Positions 1 to 12,231 of a DNA stretch of 64,000 nt are shown here, piece by piece (within the stretch, counting starts at the first letter, position 1; every line of letters starts with the position of its first letter). The DNA is from Symbiodinium natans (lineage: Eukaryota; Sar; Dinophyceae; Suessiales; Symbiodiniaceae): assembly GCA_905221605.1 (NCBI GenBank), contig CAJNDS010001591.1, positions 124,001 to 188,000 on the forward strand, given 5' to 3'. The translations under genes and the position numbers were made by a program. The notes under the pieces were generated by a model, which was given only the letters and a program-made list of their open reading frames with translations, was not told the DNA's origin and made no database searches.

Positions 1-430
1 TCCCTTCGACAGAAGATATTGATGAAACTGGTGAGACGGCTTTCCTCGGCTTCAGAACTTGCTGAGAGATAGGTTCCCTGAAACATGGGGCACCAAGGAC
101 CTAGCAATGGCATGTAGATGAAAAGCTGAGCAGGGCTCAGGGTCTCATACTTGCTGCGATGGGGTGGACTCTGCCAAGCCTCAGATCCACGATGAACCGC
201 TGCGTGCTGTTGAGGCGCAGGCTTTGGAGACGTCTGGCAGCGAAGAAGCTCAAGTTCAGCTCCGAGCTGCATGTTTTAAACGTTTATGAGTTTATGGCTC
301 AGTATGCTTTTGAGGATGCTTTTATGAAGCTTCGACCTCCAAGGCTACTGACAGCTGACGAGATCTACTCGGTGAAGGTGCCCATGCTGTGGCTGTGCTT
401 TTGAACCATTGAGAGTGGGGGGGACGAGCA

Positions 431-616
431 GATGCGTTTGAAGCCGTACTCTACAACTCATTACGCAGCTTCTACAGTGCCAAAGTATCCGTCGTGGCCC
501 AGGAGGCTTTAGAAGAAGGCCCTGTCCTTCAAAGCGACCTCGAGCTGGAGAGCGATAGAATAATTCCAGAAGGGACCAAGGCTGCCTGCAAGTTGCGCAT
601 GATCTTGCGACTTTAG
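431..616 (+). CDS. Exon(s) of an unrecognised plus-strand gene
   Basis: The frame starting near 431 stays open for 62 codons to a TAG at 614-616. It has the composition of real protein: acidic and hydrophobic residues mixed, with no low-complexity run. Motifs visible are EAVLYNSLRSFYSAKVSVV, then an acidic stretch ending in LELESDRIIPEG. An in-frame boundary cag|gag near 509 suggests a possible splice site. A further plausible exon lies just upstream (about 205-290, containing SGSEEAQVQLRAA). I do not recognise a family. The 3' boundary may be a splice site rather than the TAG. Frame choice is by protein-likeness only. Confidence 0.4.
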   Translation, partial: DAFEAVLYNSLRSFYSAKVSVVAQEALEEGPVLQSDLELESDRIIPEGTKAACKLRMILRL

Positions 617-3542
617 GTTTAGGAGTTTAGCGGGATGTGTAGGGTTGGACTGGACGCCCCAGGTCTTGAACTCCTGGAAGGACCCCGCCGTGCGTGTGAT
701 CTGCAGGGACCTTGGTACACGCTGCAGACCCGAGCCTGTCTGCAGGAGCTTCAAGCAGCGGAGCCACCGCTGACACTGAGAACCCGGCCACCGCGTGACA
801 GATCTGAAAGGCAAGAGGGTTTAGGGTTTGGGGTTTAGGGCTGGCAATGGTGAGGAGTCCTGCTGCAAAAAGGGTTTAGGGTTTGATAGGTGGTGGCAAG
901 TGTGGGAAGCTCGATCGATGGACGCAGGTTGTAGCAAGACATGCGTGCCAATGCATGCCAGGCGTGGCTGGCTGTCTGCGAAGCAATGGACGCACTGGCC
1001 CCTTGCACATGTCAAGCTTAGGATCGGGGCGTTCAGCTTACTAAATTCTCCCACGCCCTATGTTACATCATGCCAATTAGTGAGCGTCCTCGCGGAGAGC
1101 ACTCCGATATCGCTGAAACGCTGCCGCGTGCCCTTGGTGATGTTCAGATACACAATGCTGCGGACAGATCTTCGGGAGATGCCATGGTTGATATAGTACG
1201 TATACACACATCCATACATATGTATACCGTGGCACTACGGATGTCAGAGGAGGTGTGACCGTGTATACTGGTGTCGATATGGCTCCTTGTGAGGAAGCGC
1301 ATTTGGGACTTGTCGTTGGAAATCCTTCGAAGAGCGCAAGGCCACACGGCTGACTCACGAAAAATGTGGCTCGCTAGGACGCATGATGGGGTGGGTTGCT
1401 CTGGGCACTTTCTGTAGTAGGCACCAGGGTGTCTGCTGTGTGCCAGGCCCAGTGCTTTTGTGGGGATGGCAGCGGCCCCAGGCGCAGATCTAGCCGAGCC
1501 TAGCCTAAACACTCCATGCTTGCCAGGTGTGGACAGTCAGATACAGTCAGCCAGATAGCAACAACTTGGAAACCCAGGTCGACCCTGGCCCTTCAAGCGA
1601 TGAAGGACCCCCTCCTGGATATCTGGCGCGGTGCTAAGACGTGCTATGGCTCCTTTGTTGTGGCTGGGGATCACGATGCATCTGGATTTCGCAGATTTAG
1701 TGAAGGTCTCGGCGAGAGTTTGCCTTCTACCGGACAGCCTTTGAGAAGCCACAACCTCTGAGTTCTGCTCTGTTGCTCTGAGGACTCTGAGGGTTGCTGG
1801 CTCAAAGTATTTCCGGCACGAGAAAGAAGAAGCCCGGAAACGAGAAACATCATCAACGCCCTTCATCTGCCTGCTGCCACGTTTTGCTGCGGCCACAGGC
1901 TCCTCTGCATTCCTAGCTGGACTGCTATTGCATGGTCTTGCTCTTAGATCACGATCCATAGAATGCCCCTAGCTTGCAGCTGTTCGAAAGCTGCGCGACC
2001 CCTACAGGTTTGCAAACCGGGTGGTGCAGTTGTTGGGCACTCGGTGGTGCTACCAGAAAGCCAAGACCCACTCGATTTCGCGCGACACTGGCGAGGTGGG
2101 GAGCTCGTCGCTCACGGGGTCGAGCTGAACTCAGCGACGTGATGGGCGTGCAGCAACAGCCCAAGCTACGACGGAAGCCATTCCGGACGTCGGTTGTGCT
2201 GCTACGACGCAGGTCGAGTTTGCAGGAAGCTCGGATCAATGCCATGGCGACTGCGTTGAAGGCCAGCTTCGTGAACGAAGAGCATGCACAGCCTTCAAAT
2301 TAGCGCCCGCTCTCTTTCTGGAAAGTCTTGCCTTTCGTTGCATACAAAAGTGGAGGTTCTTGTGTGGAGCATGTACCTTTTTGCTGTGCCGGCGTCCCGT
2401 TTTGCCGCCGATGCCTCGCCATGAGCCTTGCGATGGCAATCTGCAATTCAAGGCTCTACCACGCTGGCATCCGGATTGGACGATTGCTTCTGTGTAGCCC
2501 TTGGCTGCTCACATAGTGATACAGTGGCATTTTGCAGCATCACTCAGCCGACGCATCTGCTGCTTTCACCAGGATCCCAGGGACGACAGCAGTAGTGATC
2601 GGCTGGGAACTCAGAACTGTCAGCAGTCATCATCCTCTGACAGGTTGGTGCACCTGGCTCAGGTTGGGTCGGTCGTGAGATCGTTGCCAACATGCCTCTT
2701 GGTTCGAAGCATGCTTTGTTGAATGCGTCGCCTGATACCCGATAAATGTTGCATCTGGCTGCGCGGGCCCCAAGGGCCGGTGCACAAATAGTCGTGCAGT
2801 GTACGCCAAGCATGCCAAGCCAAGGATCAGCGGAGTTGTTCTGCATTTGACACAGCCGTTTGCTCAAGGCCGGGCCTGGCAAACCTATGAAAGCATGGCA
2901 GTAAACTCAGTGAAGCACCGCAGTTGCGCAGGGGATTGGGTATCCCTGGATGGTACATCCATAGCGCCTCGGGCATGTTCTCGGCCGACATGCGCTGGTT
3001 AATTGAAGTGGTATGCACATGCCACCGGCTGCTTGTGCAAACACCCCGCGGGCTGTTGTGGCAGGACGGATGGGTTCAAGATGTGGGAACTTTTTACACG
3101 AAGGCCCATTGCCAGACGAGAGTCGTCGACTAGGACCTATGAAAGAGTGTTGCAAAGTATCTTTTGTTCAGCAACTGCTCACCGATGCTAGATTGTGCAA
3201 TGGGACAAGCGGCCCATCTACGTACCAAACTACAAGCTCATGCCCACACCTCAGGAAACCGCATTGGGCAGCCACCTGCAACATGTTGCCCACAACAGAT
3301 TCTTGCATAGGGCCACCTAAGGTCAATGAATGTGCAGAACAACTCCCGCATGACGCATCGCAGAATCAAGTATGACCTGAACATGAGGCCGGATCCGGGA
3401 AGAGTTGCAAAGGGGTCATCTAGGCACATCAAGGAAAGGCTATGGATTTGAGGTTGGAGACGGTTTAGGCTTAGGGCTTCAGGACTGTTTAGGATCCTAG
3501 ACCTGGAGCCCTCAGTGTGGACAGAAGCCGTTGCTTGCACAG
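617..3542. other. Mostly non-coding or unresolved, with a small telomere-type patch
   Basis: At 817-842 and 870-886 there are short degenerate TTTAGGG repeats (three units with one TTTGGGG variant, then two units). The rest holds only short open frames on both strands. A possible small exon lies at about 2211-2260 (VEFAGSSDQCHGDCVE after an AG|G acceptor). I see no family, RNA gene or promoter that I can support. Confidence 0.4.
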
Positions 3543-3686
3543 GCTGCAAGACATCCCGAAGATTCCCCAGATTGTCCGGGACATGCAGGAGCAGTTGCGA
3601 TTCTTGATCTGGTAAGTGCTTGCCTTAGCCTTGCCTGGTTACAGGATATGATCAACGAACACGAAGACATTGACAACATCCAGCAG
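3543..3686 (+). CDS. Two small exon candidates around a GTAAGT intron
   Basis: The first block (3543-3611) follows cacag|G and ends at a canonical GTAAGT donor. One frame reads IPKIPQIVRDMQEQLRFLI, a plausible helical segment. The second block starts after ttacag|G at 3645 and reads DMINEHEDIDNIQQ. The intervening 33 bp is very short for an intron. The frame that joins cleanly with the second block is not the one that looks most protein-like in the first, so the join is unresolved. The splice-like signals are seen; the gene assignment is inference. No family recognised. Confidence 0.35.
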
Positions 3687-4779
3687 GGCCCTTGATCGTG
3701 GGGACGAGATCTTGGCGCAAGGAACGCATGCAGCTACGCCGAGGCACCGCTTAGTGCGATGGAGGGGCTTGGGCGAATACGCGGCCAGGGCCTTTCACAG
3801 TTGAGGGTCGAAAGGGCGTAGGGATCTGGGCCATCAGAGCTCAGGGTTCAAAATCAACAAGAAGGGGTCCCTTTTGGCTGAGCCTCTCAACAGTTCGATT
3901 GCTGAGCTCGCGTAGCAGAAGGGCGACCGCTGCCCGCTGAAAAACTCAAGGCTTCCATCTGGCTGTCCTGCTACACAAAGCCAAGCATCGAGGCCACAAG
4001 TGCTGTGTCTAATTGAGGGCCTTGGCTCATGACCCCCTAAATAATAATTATAAATAAATGAATTATTTTACTTCGAACATCCCCACCCTTTCTTGGTAGA
4101 GATACTCTGGGTTGGGCACTCCAGGGACATAAATGAATATATATATATATGATATGATATGATATGATATGATATGATATGATATGATATGATATGATAT
4201 GATATATGATATACATATATATATATACGCATATGTTACAGGTGTATACATATAGATACTTATTCCAAACTGTTAACGTCAAAATGGATGTCCATTGATG
4301 AAAAGATTATTCGTATGTATATGTAATATGTAGTATTCAAATTTAGAGAGGTGTGGAATTCTATACAACTATGTACAACTACATATAATGATCTGCAGGG
4401 CATTCGATTGGCGGCGTATACGGCGATCCAGCAGTCCGTGTGATCCCTGGTCGACTCTTTTGCTGCCCTAAACCCGAAGTCCCACAACCGGAAAGTGGGT
4501 TTTGTTGCTCTTAGTATGTTGTTGCTGGCTTGATGTCAGAAGCCTCGGTAGTTGTTTCCCGGAATCCATGTCTCGTCCTTGGTGCGAGCGACGAAGCCAG
4601 CCAAACTCTCAGGTGTTGGAGCGATGTTCTCAGATCGTCTATAAGCCAGGGGCTCAGGAAAAGAAGCCTCAAGGAATGAGATGCTGTCCACGTTTCATAG
4701 CGAGGCATGACGCGGCTTTTGCGTCAATCACAGACCGCCCTTTTGCCAGCACTGAGTTTAGGGCGTGCCAGCAGAGTCC
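3687..4779. other. No gene seen; AT-rich simple-repeat stretch
   Basis: No supported exon. The stretch includes the (GATAT)n microsatellite and flanking AT-rich DNA at about 4040-4390. Confidence 0.45.
4150..4205. repeat. (GATAT)n pentanucleotide microsatellite
   Basis: About eleven perfect GATAT units in a row, preceded by (AT)n and followed by ATATAC-rich sequence. Read on the minus strand it gives artefactual Tyr/His/Ile/Ser peptides. Confidence 0.95.
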
Positions 4780-6190
4780 GAGAGTCAAAAAGTCTTTTTG
4801 AATGTAAGGAAATCCCCAGACTGGAGGAGGCCTTGACAGAATCTATGAATGTATCGAAGAAGTGCTCTGGGAGCTGCTTTGAGGCAGCCGAGCCGTGGGC
4901 TTTCCGATCTTCTCGGACACCTTGCTGCTGGGGTTTGGGTGCAAAGCTGCACCTTTTGAGCAGTTTTCGCTTGCAGGAGCCTTTCAATAGCCCTCGGGAG
5001 TCGCAGCTGGAGTCCCGAGAAGAGGCCGCAACAGTTTGTGCCACTGATGGCTTTTAAGGCTCCGGATCTCGGGGGGCTACAAACCGGATGGCTACTACTA
5101 AGTGAGTGTGAAAGCTCATGCCGTGACGATTTCGGAAGTGGACGGCACGGCTTGTCTACTGGATTGGGCAAAGCCACGACTATTGGCCGTCATTGACAGG
5201 CATCACTGTGTTGTCCAGGGATTTGTTCCGTGGAACAGCTGAGAGCCAGCTGGGGCGCAGTTGTTTGGCGCCGCGTATTTTTGCTCCACTCCCAGACACA
5301 CCTTCCAGATTCGCTCGACCTTAGCATTGCCGCGAGCACCACAATGGCATGGCGTTTTTCCAGCTGGCGGCAGGTCTTGCGACAAAGGGAAAAAGACATC
5401 AAGCAGCCTTGCCCTCAGATTATCGGATTGCATAACAGCTTGTGCCATCATGGTAGAGTGCCCTCATACTCGTAGCAAGGCGCGAGCGGGAGCTCAGAGA
5501 GCAGAAGGAGGCTAGTCTCGCTTTATCTGTGGGATGCGGCTACTCAGAATCCACGATCGGTCGCAGGAACAGGCCAAAACGGCCAAAGAGATGCAGCAGG
5601 CAAAGGAGAAGCAGAAGCAGCTGCTGGAGCAGGCAGAGAACGGACATCTGCTCAGCCTTGCTCGGCCATGTTTTAAAGATGGCGGCAGCACTGTGCAGGC
5701 AATCCAGAGAAGCAGCGATGTGCGGACTGGCCAGGCGAGGCTGGCCAAAGGTCTCAGACCATTTAGGCATTTAGGCCCAAGAGTTCAAGAGCATGGTCGC
5801 AGGCTCTTCCAGAAGACGTCGATGCGATGGCCTCTGCCTTACTTACCCTCATGGTTTCTAAAACCCCCGAGACGAGGCATCACAAGCGCGGGCCTGTGTT
5901 CGCTTGCGATGTCCATCGTTAGGTCCACGACGTCGCCGGGGAGTGGGAGGAGGCTGACTCTGAGATGCTCGGCCGCAGGCATGGCATTGGCATGAGGAAC
6001 AGGAGGGCCTGTTTCCTAAAACCGGAAAGGCGAATGCTGAAGAGTATGTTTTTTGCCACAGCGCAAAGGCCCGAGCGAAAGACTGGGGACTACGACAGAG
6101 ATGTTCCTGACTTAGTCTCGTCGACGCAATGCGTTGAGATGTACCTGAGTCAGTCTAGCAAGAGGTCGAAAGCCACAAGGAAGTAGATGC
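4780..6190 (+). CDS. Multi-exon gene for a coiled-coil protein (unrecognised)
   Basis: Two exons fit well. Exon 5480-5510 begins after gcaag|G and reads RERELREQKE. Exon 5567-about 5641 begins after tcgcag|G and reads EQAKTAKEMQQAKEKQKQLL followed by EQAE. Joined in phase 0 across a 56-bp intron with a GC donor (5511) they give an uninterrupted Glu/Lys/Gln heptad-like coiled coil. Upstream frames at about 4800-5055 (PRLEEALTESMNVSKK, then SQLESREEAATV) and downstream frames to about 6186 may be further exons. Coiled coils give little functional information. Start, stop and exon number are not determined. Confidence 0.5.
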
Positions 6191-7827
6191 CGAGGCGGGA
6201 GATGGGATGATCAAATCATGCGAAGAATGTCACTGCGTAGAGCCACGATTGTACTGCTGCTTGGAGGCTCAACACCAGAACCCCGATGTCCGGTCCCGGG
6301 TTCGATTCCGCTGATCGTGGGTGCCGTCAAACCCTGGGCAGTTGAACACTAAGGCCGAAGGCGACCCGCGCAGCCTCAAAGAGGTCTTGGAAGCAGCTGA
6401 GGCAAACAGATGTTGTCTAATCTGCTGTATTGTTTTACACCATGGATGTCTTAGTACATATACATCAATATCTAATCTGTGTCTGTCTACAGTAAGATGC
6501 ATGGTTGCAGGGTCTCTCCCTCCCTTCCAATGTCCAAGCGGTGTGCATCAACCCATGAAATACCTGCCTTTGTTCCGACCCTAGAATTCTGCTCATGTTT
6601 TCCCCCTGAATGAGAAGTTGGTGGTCTGTGTTCTGTTGCGTTCTGACTTTTCGCATCTCCTCAAAAAACACTCCTTTGGTGATTCAAATCCGGGTCAAAA
6701 AAGGCCAGACATTGCTTCTGCTTTTCTTGTCATGCAGAATGTTACAGGAAAAAACATTAGACAGAGGGGCGCGTCGCGCTGGCCCCCACCAAACCTACCC
6801 CAGGCAAAGATATAAGAAAAGAATTAAATAGAAGCGGTGTAGTAGTGGTGGTGTAGGTGGTACGGTAGTGCATGTAGGTGGTGGTGGTGTAGGTGGTGCG
6901 GGAGTGCAGTGTCGTGGTGTGCTTGGTGTGGTGTAGAGCAGGGCCAGCGTATCTTTCCGAAGAACCCTTCGCGGCTCTCGAGAACAGAATCCCAGAGAGA
7001 ACCAGAAGAATCGTGAGCCCATCTAAGGGCCCTAAACCCGAAGCTGTCTGCATGCTCTGCGCTGAAGCGCCAGGTAGAACTCCGGGCGGTGGAGGATGGG
7101 TGGCACTGGTCCACGTGGTGTGTTAACTCAAACTTTGGGGGCGTTTCAGGAAGTAGGGCTTAAAGGGCTTTGTGGCTCTTTGGCGGCGAAGCCCGATGTT
7201 TCACTGCTTCGGGCGACCCTCAACACATCGCATGTCGAGAATTCAACAGTAACTATCGTGTACTCGAAGTTCCGAAGTTGGAATCTGCAGCCGTGCGGGC
7301 TGCCAGCTTGACAGCCGCACATTCCAGCGCACTTACCCGTGCCCAGTTGCAGTTGAAGGGAGTGAGTAAACTAAGATCAAGAAACCGCAACCTGATCCCA
7401 CTGAGCTGTGGCCTGGACTCAAAGAGCCTCAGCAGGTTACCCAGCTCCCCCCTTTTTGTAAAAGGTGAGAGAAGACCCCCCCCACCCAGCCGCCCTACAA
7501 ACCAAGGTTGAGACGCTTAAGGCTTGAGAGATGCTTAAATCGACAATTTGAAAGGAGACCGCCGCACGGAAAGATGAGGAGCCCGAAGCAGGCTGGGCAC
7601 AGAGCGTCACGTGGCTTCAGGGCTTTCGGTCGATCAAGACTAAGGTGTTGGTATGTCCCAACATAGGACAGCCCCCTCTCTGCCCCACGATGCCCCACGT
7701 ATGTCGCATGATCCCTTTATGGGTAGCCCCCAGCAGTAGGCACCTCATTCTTGCCATGTCTTGAGCTCATCCGGTCTTTGACAGGCGCTCCAGAGCTGGC
7801 CTCAGCTCAGGGTGACATGGGACAGAA

Positions 7828-7830
<3 letters not shown>

Positions 7831-7861
<31 letters not shown>
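7831..7861. repeat. G31 homopolymer
   Basis: An uninterrupted run of 31 G, then GTGGCGGGGCGGG. Assembly length at such a run is unreliable, and it could form a G-quadruplex. Confidence 0.95.
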
Positions 7862-7862
<1 letters not shown>

Positions 7863-8394
7863 GGCGGGGCGGGTGACTGGAGCGATTCCCAAGAAGACTG
7901 CAAATTAGGTACACTTCGATAAGTTCAGCGCCTTAACAAGAACCCAGAACGAATCCTCTCATCGGACGCGAGTTCCGCCATGACGAATGCGCGCACGCAG
8001 AAGGCTGACTTGCGACCCAGAAACCGTGCAGCAGTGTAGATCAGAACATCATGCTGAAAAATGCCGAAGTACCAGTCTGTGAAAGAGGGCTTGGCACACC
8101 GAGGCACGCAAGATTTGTCTTCACGAGACTGTCCACAAACCCGACAAGTCCTTGCAGCCCTGCAATCAAATAGCTTTAATCCCAAAGCCCACCTCCAAGG
8201 CTTCAGACGCCGGCGGCGACGAAGAACGTCCTGACGGTGCTAACCGCAGCCACGAGGCCCATGAGGCCGAAGAATGGGAATCTCAAAGCAACAGCCGGTA
8301 CCTCTGATCCGCACACTACAACCGAGAAACATACATGTACTTCCAGGAGATGCCAGGAGGTTAGGAAACTGCAGAAACATTGATGCTTTTGTTC

Positions 8395-8432
8395 AGGCGC
8401 ACGAGGCGCACGGGGCGCACGAGGCGCACGAG
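8395..8432 (+). repeat. 9-bp tandem repeat (GGCGCACGA)
   Basis: Four near-perfect copies of AGGCGCACG/GGGCGCACG. In the forward open frame they encode alternating His-Glu-Ala/Gly-Ala-His repeats just ahead of a protein-like segment, so this may be an expanded coding repeat. Confidence 0.85.
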
Positions 8433-10351
8433 CATGAACCTCCACATGAGCCAGAAGACGCTCAGCAAGACCTCAAGGAGGCACTGCGCGGGGAAGAGGC
8501 ATTACGCAATGACTGCGATGAGTGGCACGTGGGGTTTATGACATCTGGCTCCAACCTGTGCCCACATGAGTTTGAGCATCGAGTGCAAACCCTGCGCCTG
8601 CTGCCCAGCTAGTAGTCCGTATTCTTCGCACCTAGTCTGGTCTCCAGGCAGAGCCTGTGCGGATACCAGTGAAGGAGATGGGAGACTGATTCGAGTGGGA
8701 GTACGGCCCAAAGGGTGGCCCATAAAGGGCAACAAATGCCTGCAATTCAAGAGTTCAAGGAGCGCACGGCAGAGACATGCCTCCCTTCGCGTGCCAATGT
8801 GTGGTGTGATGCAAGTCCCCCGCCAACAGGTCCGACCTTTGTTGAGACAAGCTGCTGCAGCGGGCGGCGGCAACAGCAAACAAGTCTTCGGAGTATAGCG
8901 GGAGGCAGATGAATACCTTTAAACCATAGAGTTTTTTACATCGTCGTGGCCTGCTGCCTGCTCTGCACTGTTGGCCGGACTTGAGCAAGCGTGGCATAGA
9001 TGTTTCGGCCATTTTCCATGCAGCCGTTCTATGGGAATGACCATCGTACTGCGTCATGATGGCCTATAGGACCAGCGTCGATGTACAGCTGCTTCCACGG
9101 CGCGTGCTGCGAGCGCAGCGGCTGAAATCGGGGCTCGCCGAGGCACGTGATTGGCAGAACGGTTTGGTCCGTATTGCACGCAGGAGCGCGCACGATGGCG
9201 AAACTGGAACGAGGGCGGACAGGGCAGGAACCTCAGCCGAAGGATCTTAGAATAAGCGCACATGTTCAGCTATGTGTCCTCGCTTGCACCTTTCCTCTGG
9301 CATCCACCACAGTGCAAGCAAGACATGTAAATGCTAACTGTTGCCAAGCAGATAAGGAATAGCAAGTCAACACTCTGTACATTCTACAGTGTTTTCTTGT
9401 CTGAGGTGGCTACACGCAGCAGTTCTTTGACAGGCACTCGGGGGCTGAAATGGAGATTCCAAAGAAGCAGTGGCAATGCGGGCATGTCAACTCGGAGGTA
9501 CAAGAACTGTCGGTCCTTCGAACCAAAGCCCAAGGAGGACAAGCGCCTGAAAGGGCAGCAACCTTGGCAACCTTGGGAGTGCAACCCATGCACCCCACAA
9601 CAGAATGCCAAGCAATGGCCCACTCCCCTCTCCCCTCCCTTCCCCTCCCCCCCCCCCAGCAATCTCACCAGCTCCTATTCGCAAAAATGCGAAAAAACAC
9701 TAAGGTCTGTGGGTCCAGGACAAGGCAATGAGTACTTGGCGCGCTGGACGGGCCTGAGCCTCAGAGGGGTGCAGTGGTGTGGGTTTGGGGTGGGGAGGTG
9801 TTGAAGATTGTAGTTCCAGGCTATGAATGTCCGCTTCCCTACCTCGGATGGGCTCCATAGTTTAGTTGCGACCGTTGGCACCTTCACTTTCCGGAAACCG
9901 ACGAGGGACGTGAGACTTGTGCTTGTGCTGCGCTTGAGGCTCCAAGAATTCCTTCAACTGAGCTGTCTACTTGTCCTTCGCCTTTGAGGCCAAAACCGGA
10001 TTAAGTCACCTTCTGGCACCAGATAAGACGAGCGGAATATGCAGATTCAGTCGCAGGCAACTTGTGCACCCAGTTCGCCCTCGACAGGCATGCCAAAAGA
10101 AAAGGTGCGTATCGCTGCATTCACAGTTGACTTCACAAGACATGCATTTGAGGGGCACCTTTGCAGGGGTAATCATCCAAGCGGCCCGTCGACCGCTGCA
10201 AGCTCTATGGCTCAAAGAGGTAGGAAGGCATGACATGGACGAAGCCGGGCCGTGACTTTGTAGCTCTGTAGCTGCACGCCGATCAGGAAGCTTGCATGCC
10301 AGCTAGAATGCACTGCCATCGAACTTTCAAGCGAGCATCCAGAGGCTGCAG

Positions 10352-12231
10352 GTCAAGTGCGATGCCACTAGCACCATCCACACAGCTACAAAGGGTGCAG
10401 GTAATATTCTGTCCATATGCAGCCGTGTTCCTAAGCCATGGAGAAGCTCTGCAGCAGTTTGCGCATCTGGCAGAAAGTTCGAACACGTAAGGTTTTGACC
10501 AACATGAGTCATATAGCGCGAAATCGCTATCAAGGATTGTTTCGAAGACGGTCGCTTCGTCAGCGACCGCTCGCGTGCTGCTGATCACGTCGGATCCCTG
10601 AAGCGTGGTTCCTAGTCTCCGTGCCCTCCTCACCTTCGACCACCAGCTGAGGTTAAAGCTTTGCTTGCGCGTCTTAGCTCCGGAGGCCTTCGCTCATCCT
10701 GCGCACTTTCGCTGACTCTTGACCTGCCGAGAGAGGAGCCCAGAGCACAGCACCTCTTGGTGTAGAGGTGTTTTTGCGGCAGTTGGCCGCACTCGCGGTG
10801 CTGATCATTGCGCGACACTCGCTGGAAGCCGAGCTCGGCTTATGTAACCAGCATGTATCCAGCATGTATCCCTGCGGAGTGGGCGGACCTCTTCAGGCTG
10901 TGGCAAGCGCGCAAATGGCTTCGAGCTTTATCCGGAAAGTTCTCCTTCGTGAACAAGCGACAGGCTGGGCATGGCTGTGAACTGGCACTGGCCGGAGTTG
11001 GCAGAGTGGTCAGGCGATGAAGGAAGAACTCAAGCGAGCAAGGAGGAGGGGCAAGTGAAAGGTTCTTCATGTCGTTCTCTGCCAGAGATCGCCAATGTTG
11101 CGCCTGCAGAACAGAGCCATGACAACAGATGTTGCAGAGTTGCCAAGTCAATGTGCCCTCCATGCACTGGACTAGGAAGAGCATCGACTATACCACCTTC
11201 CAAAGTGTGGGCGAGAAGCTGGATATAGCAGAAGGAAAGGACAAGTGGAAGCGCTTACGCCTCAGGTCAACATAGTCAAAAAGTCGATGCCGCAATTTGG
11301 TTTTGTGCCACAGCCCAGGCGATGACAATTCTCCGCTCTTCGACTCGCAGCACTTGAGCCGCTTGGCTCGGACCAGTCTTTCCAGAGGCACCAGCGGCAA
11401 GTGGCTGAATGCCAAGGAGAGCGCACCGAGAGATACCGACAAATGATGGTCCGGAACTTGAGAAATGGACCCGACCATTTTTCCAGACACACAGATGCTA
11501 GATCTCCAGTGTGGGCCCATGCTACAGGCCCGGGGCGACGTGGATGCCTGCATGTATGCTGGGATCTGAGCTGATTGCTTTGTCAGCGGTTTTCTTCGCA
11601 GAATGCAAATAATCAAGGCCCCATGTCAGGAGGGTAAAGTTTTCTGGAAGCCTTCTGGGCACCTGGTGAGAAGGGTCTCGTCCAGGGATATGCAGCTTCG
11701 TTGCTCTGGTTGTAGTTGGCAGCATCCCTCTCTACGTGCAGAAAAGAAGCCTGGTTTTTCGCTGAGGCTTTACGCGGAGAGCTTCTGAGAAAGCACTTCG
11801 GGATTTGCAACCCGGCACTCTTTCAGGCCTGTTGGGCACCTCTTCCTGCCAGCCCTTGCCTGGCAATCCTGGCGCACCAGGTGTGCAACACTGGCACGAA
11901 AGTGGTGATTGAGGATTACGTCGCAACTGTGTGTGAGGCAGACAGGGCTCCAAGCAAGCATCAGTGGATCCAATATGCCCACTTGCAAGGCCATGGCGTG
12001 GGTGGGATTTTCCTACAATGCCTCCCCGAAAGCGCGAACGGACCCTCACGCCAAGAAGGAAGCACGTGGTTCCCGCATCTTTGTCGGGTGCACTTGAGAA
12101 GGACGTGAAAGCATCGCTTTGCTCGGCAGGATGCCATTCACGAGCGCCTAGCGTTCTTCAATGAGACCGAAGCTGAGAGTTGTGACCGGAATGTGGTGGC
12201 CGAGATTGTTGCAACTGTTGCAATGGTTCAG
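10352..12231 (+). CDS. Three exons of unrecognised plus-strand gene(s)
   Basis: Exon 10352-10400 begins after gctgcag|G, reads VKCDATSTIHTATKGA and ends before gtaata. Exon 11881-11937 begins after caccag|G, reads VCNTGTKVVIEDYVATVCE and ends at a GC donor. Exon 12130-12231 begins after ggcag|G and reads DAIHERLAFFNETEAESC, then NVVAEIVATVAMVQ, ending before GACTAAG (possible GA donor). All three obey the AG|G rule seen in the well-supported genes of this window. Whether they form one gene is unknown, and I recognise no domain. Intervening DNA (10401-11880) has only short open frames. Confidence 0.4.

Larger units (their letters stand above)
6191..10351. other. Unresolved stretch with simple repeats
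   Basis: A 31-nt G homopolymer lies at 7831-7861, GGT/GTG-rich DNA at about 6840-6930 and a 9-bp tandem repeat at 8395-8432. A frame at 8435-8612 (EALRNDCDEWHVGFMTSG then CPHEFEHRVQTL) looks protein-like. Elsewhere only short open frames on both strands; nothing else supported. Confidence 0.4.

Noticed and set aside
6243-6320. tRNA-like segment: GGTTCGATTCC (B-box consensus) with CCACGAT/ATCGTGG ends able to pair
   Set aside because: The T-arm stem does not pair when the loop is placed correctly, and there is no A-box or anticodon arm. At most a decayed tRNA or SINE fragment.
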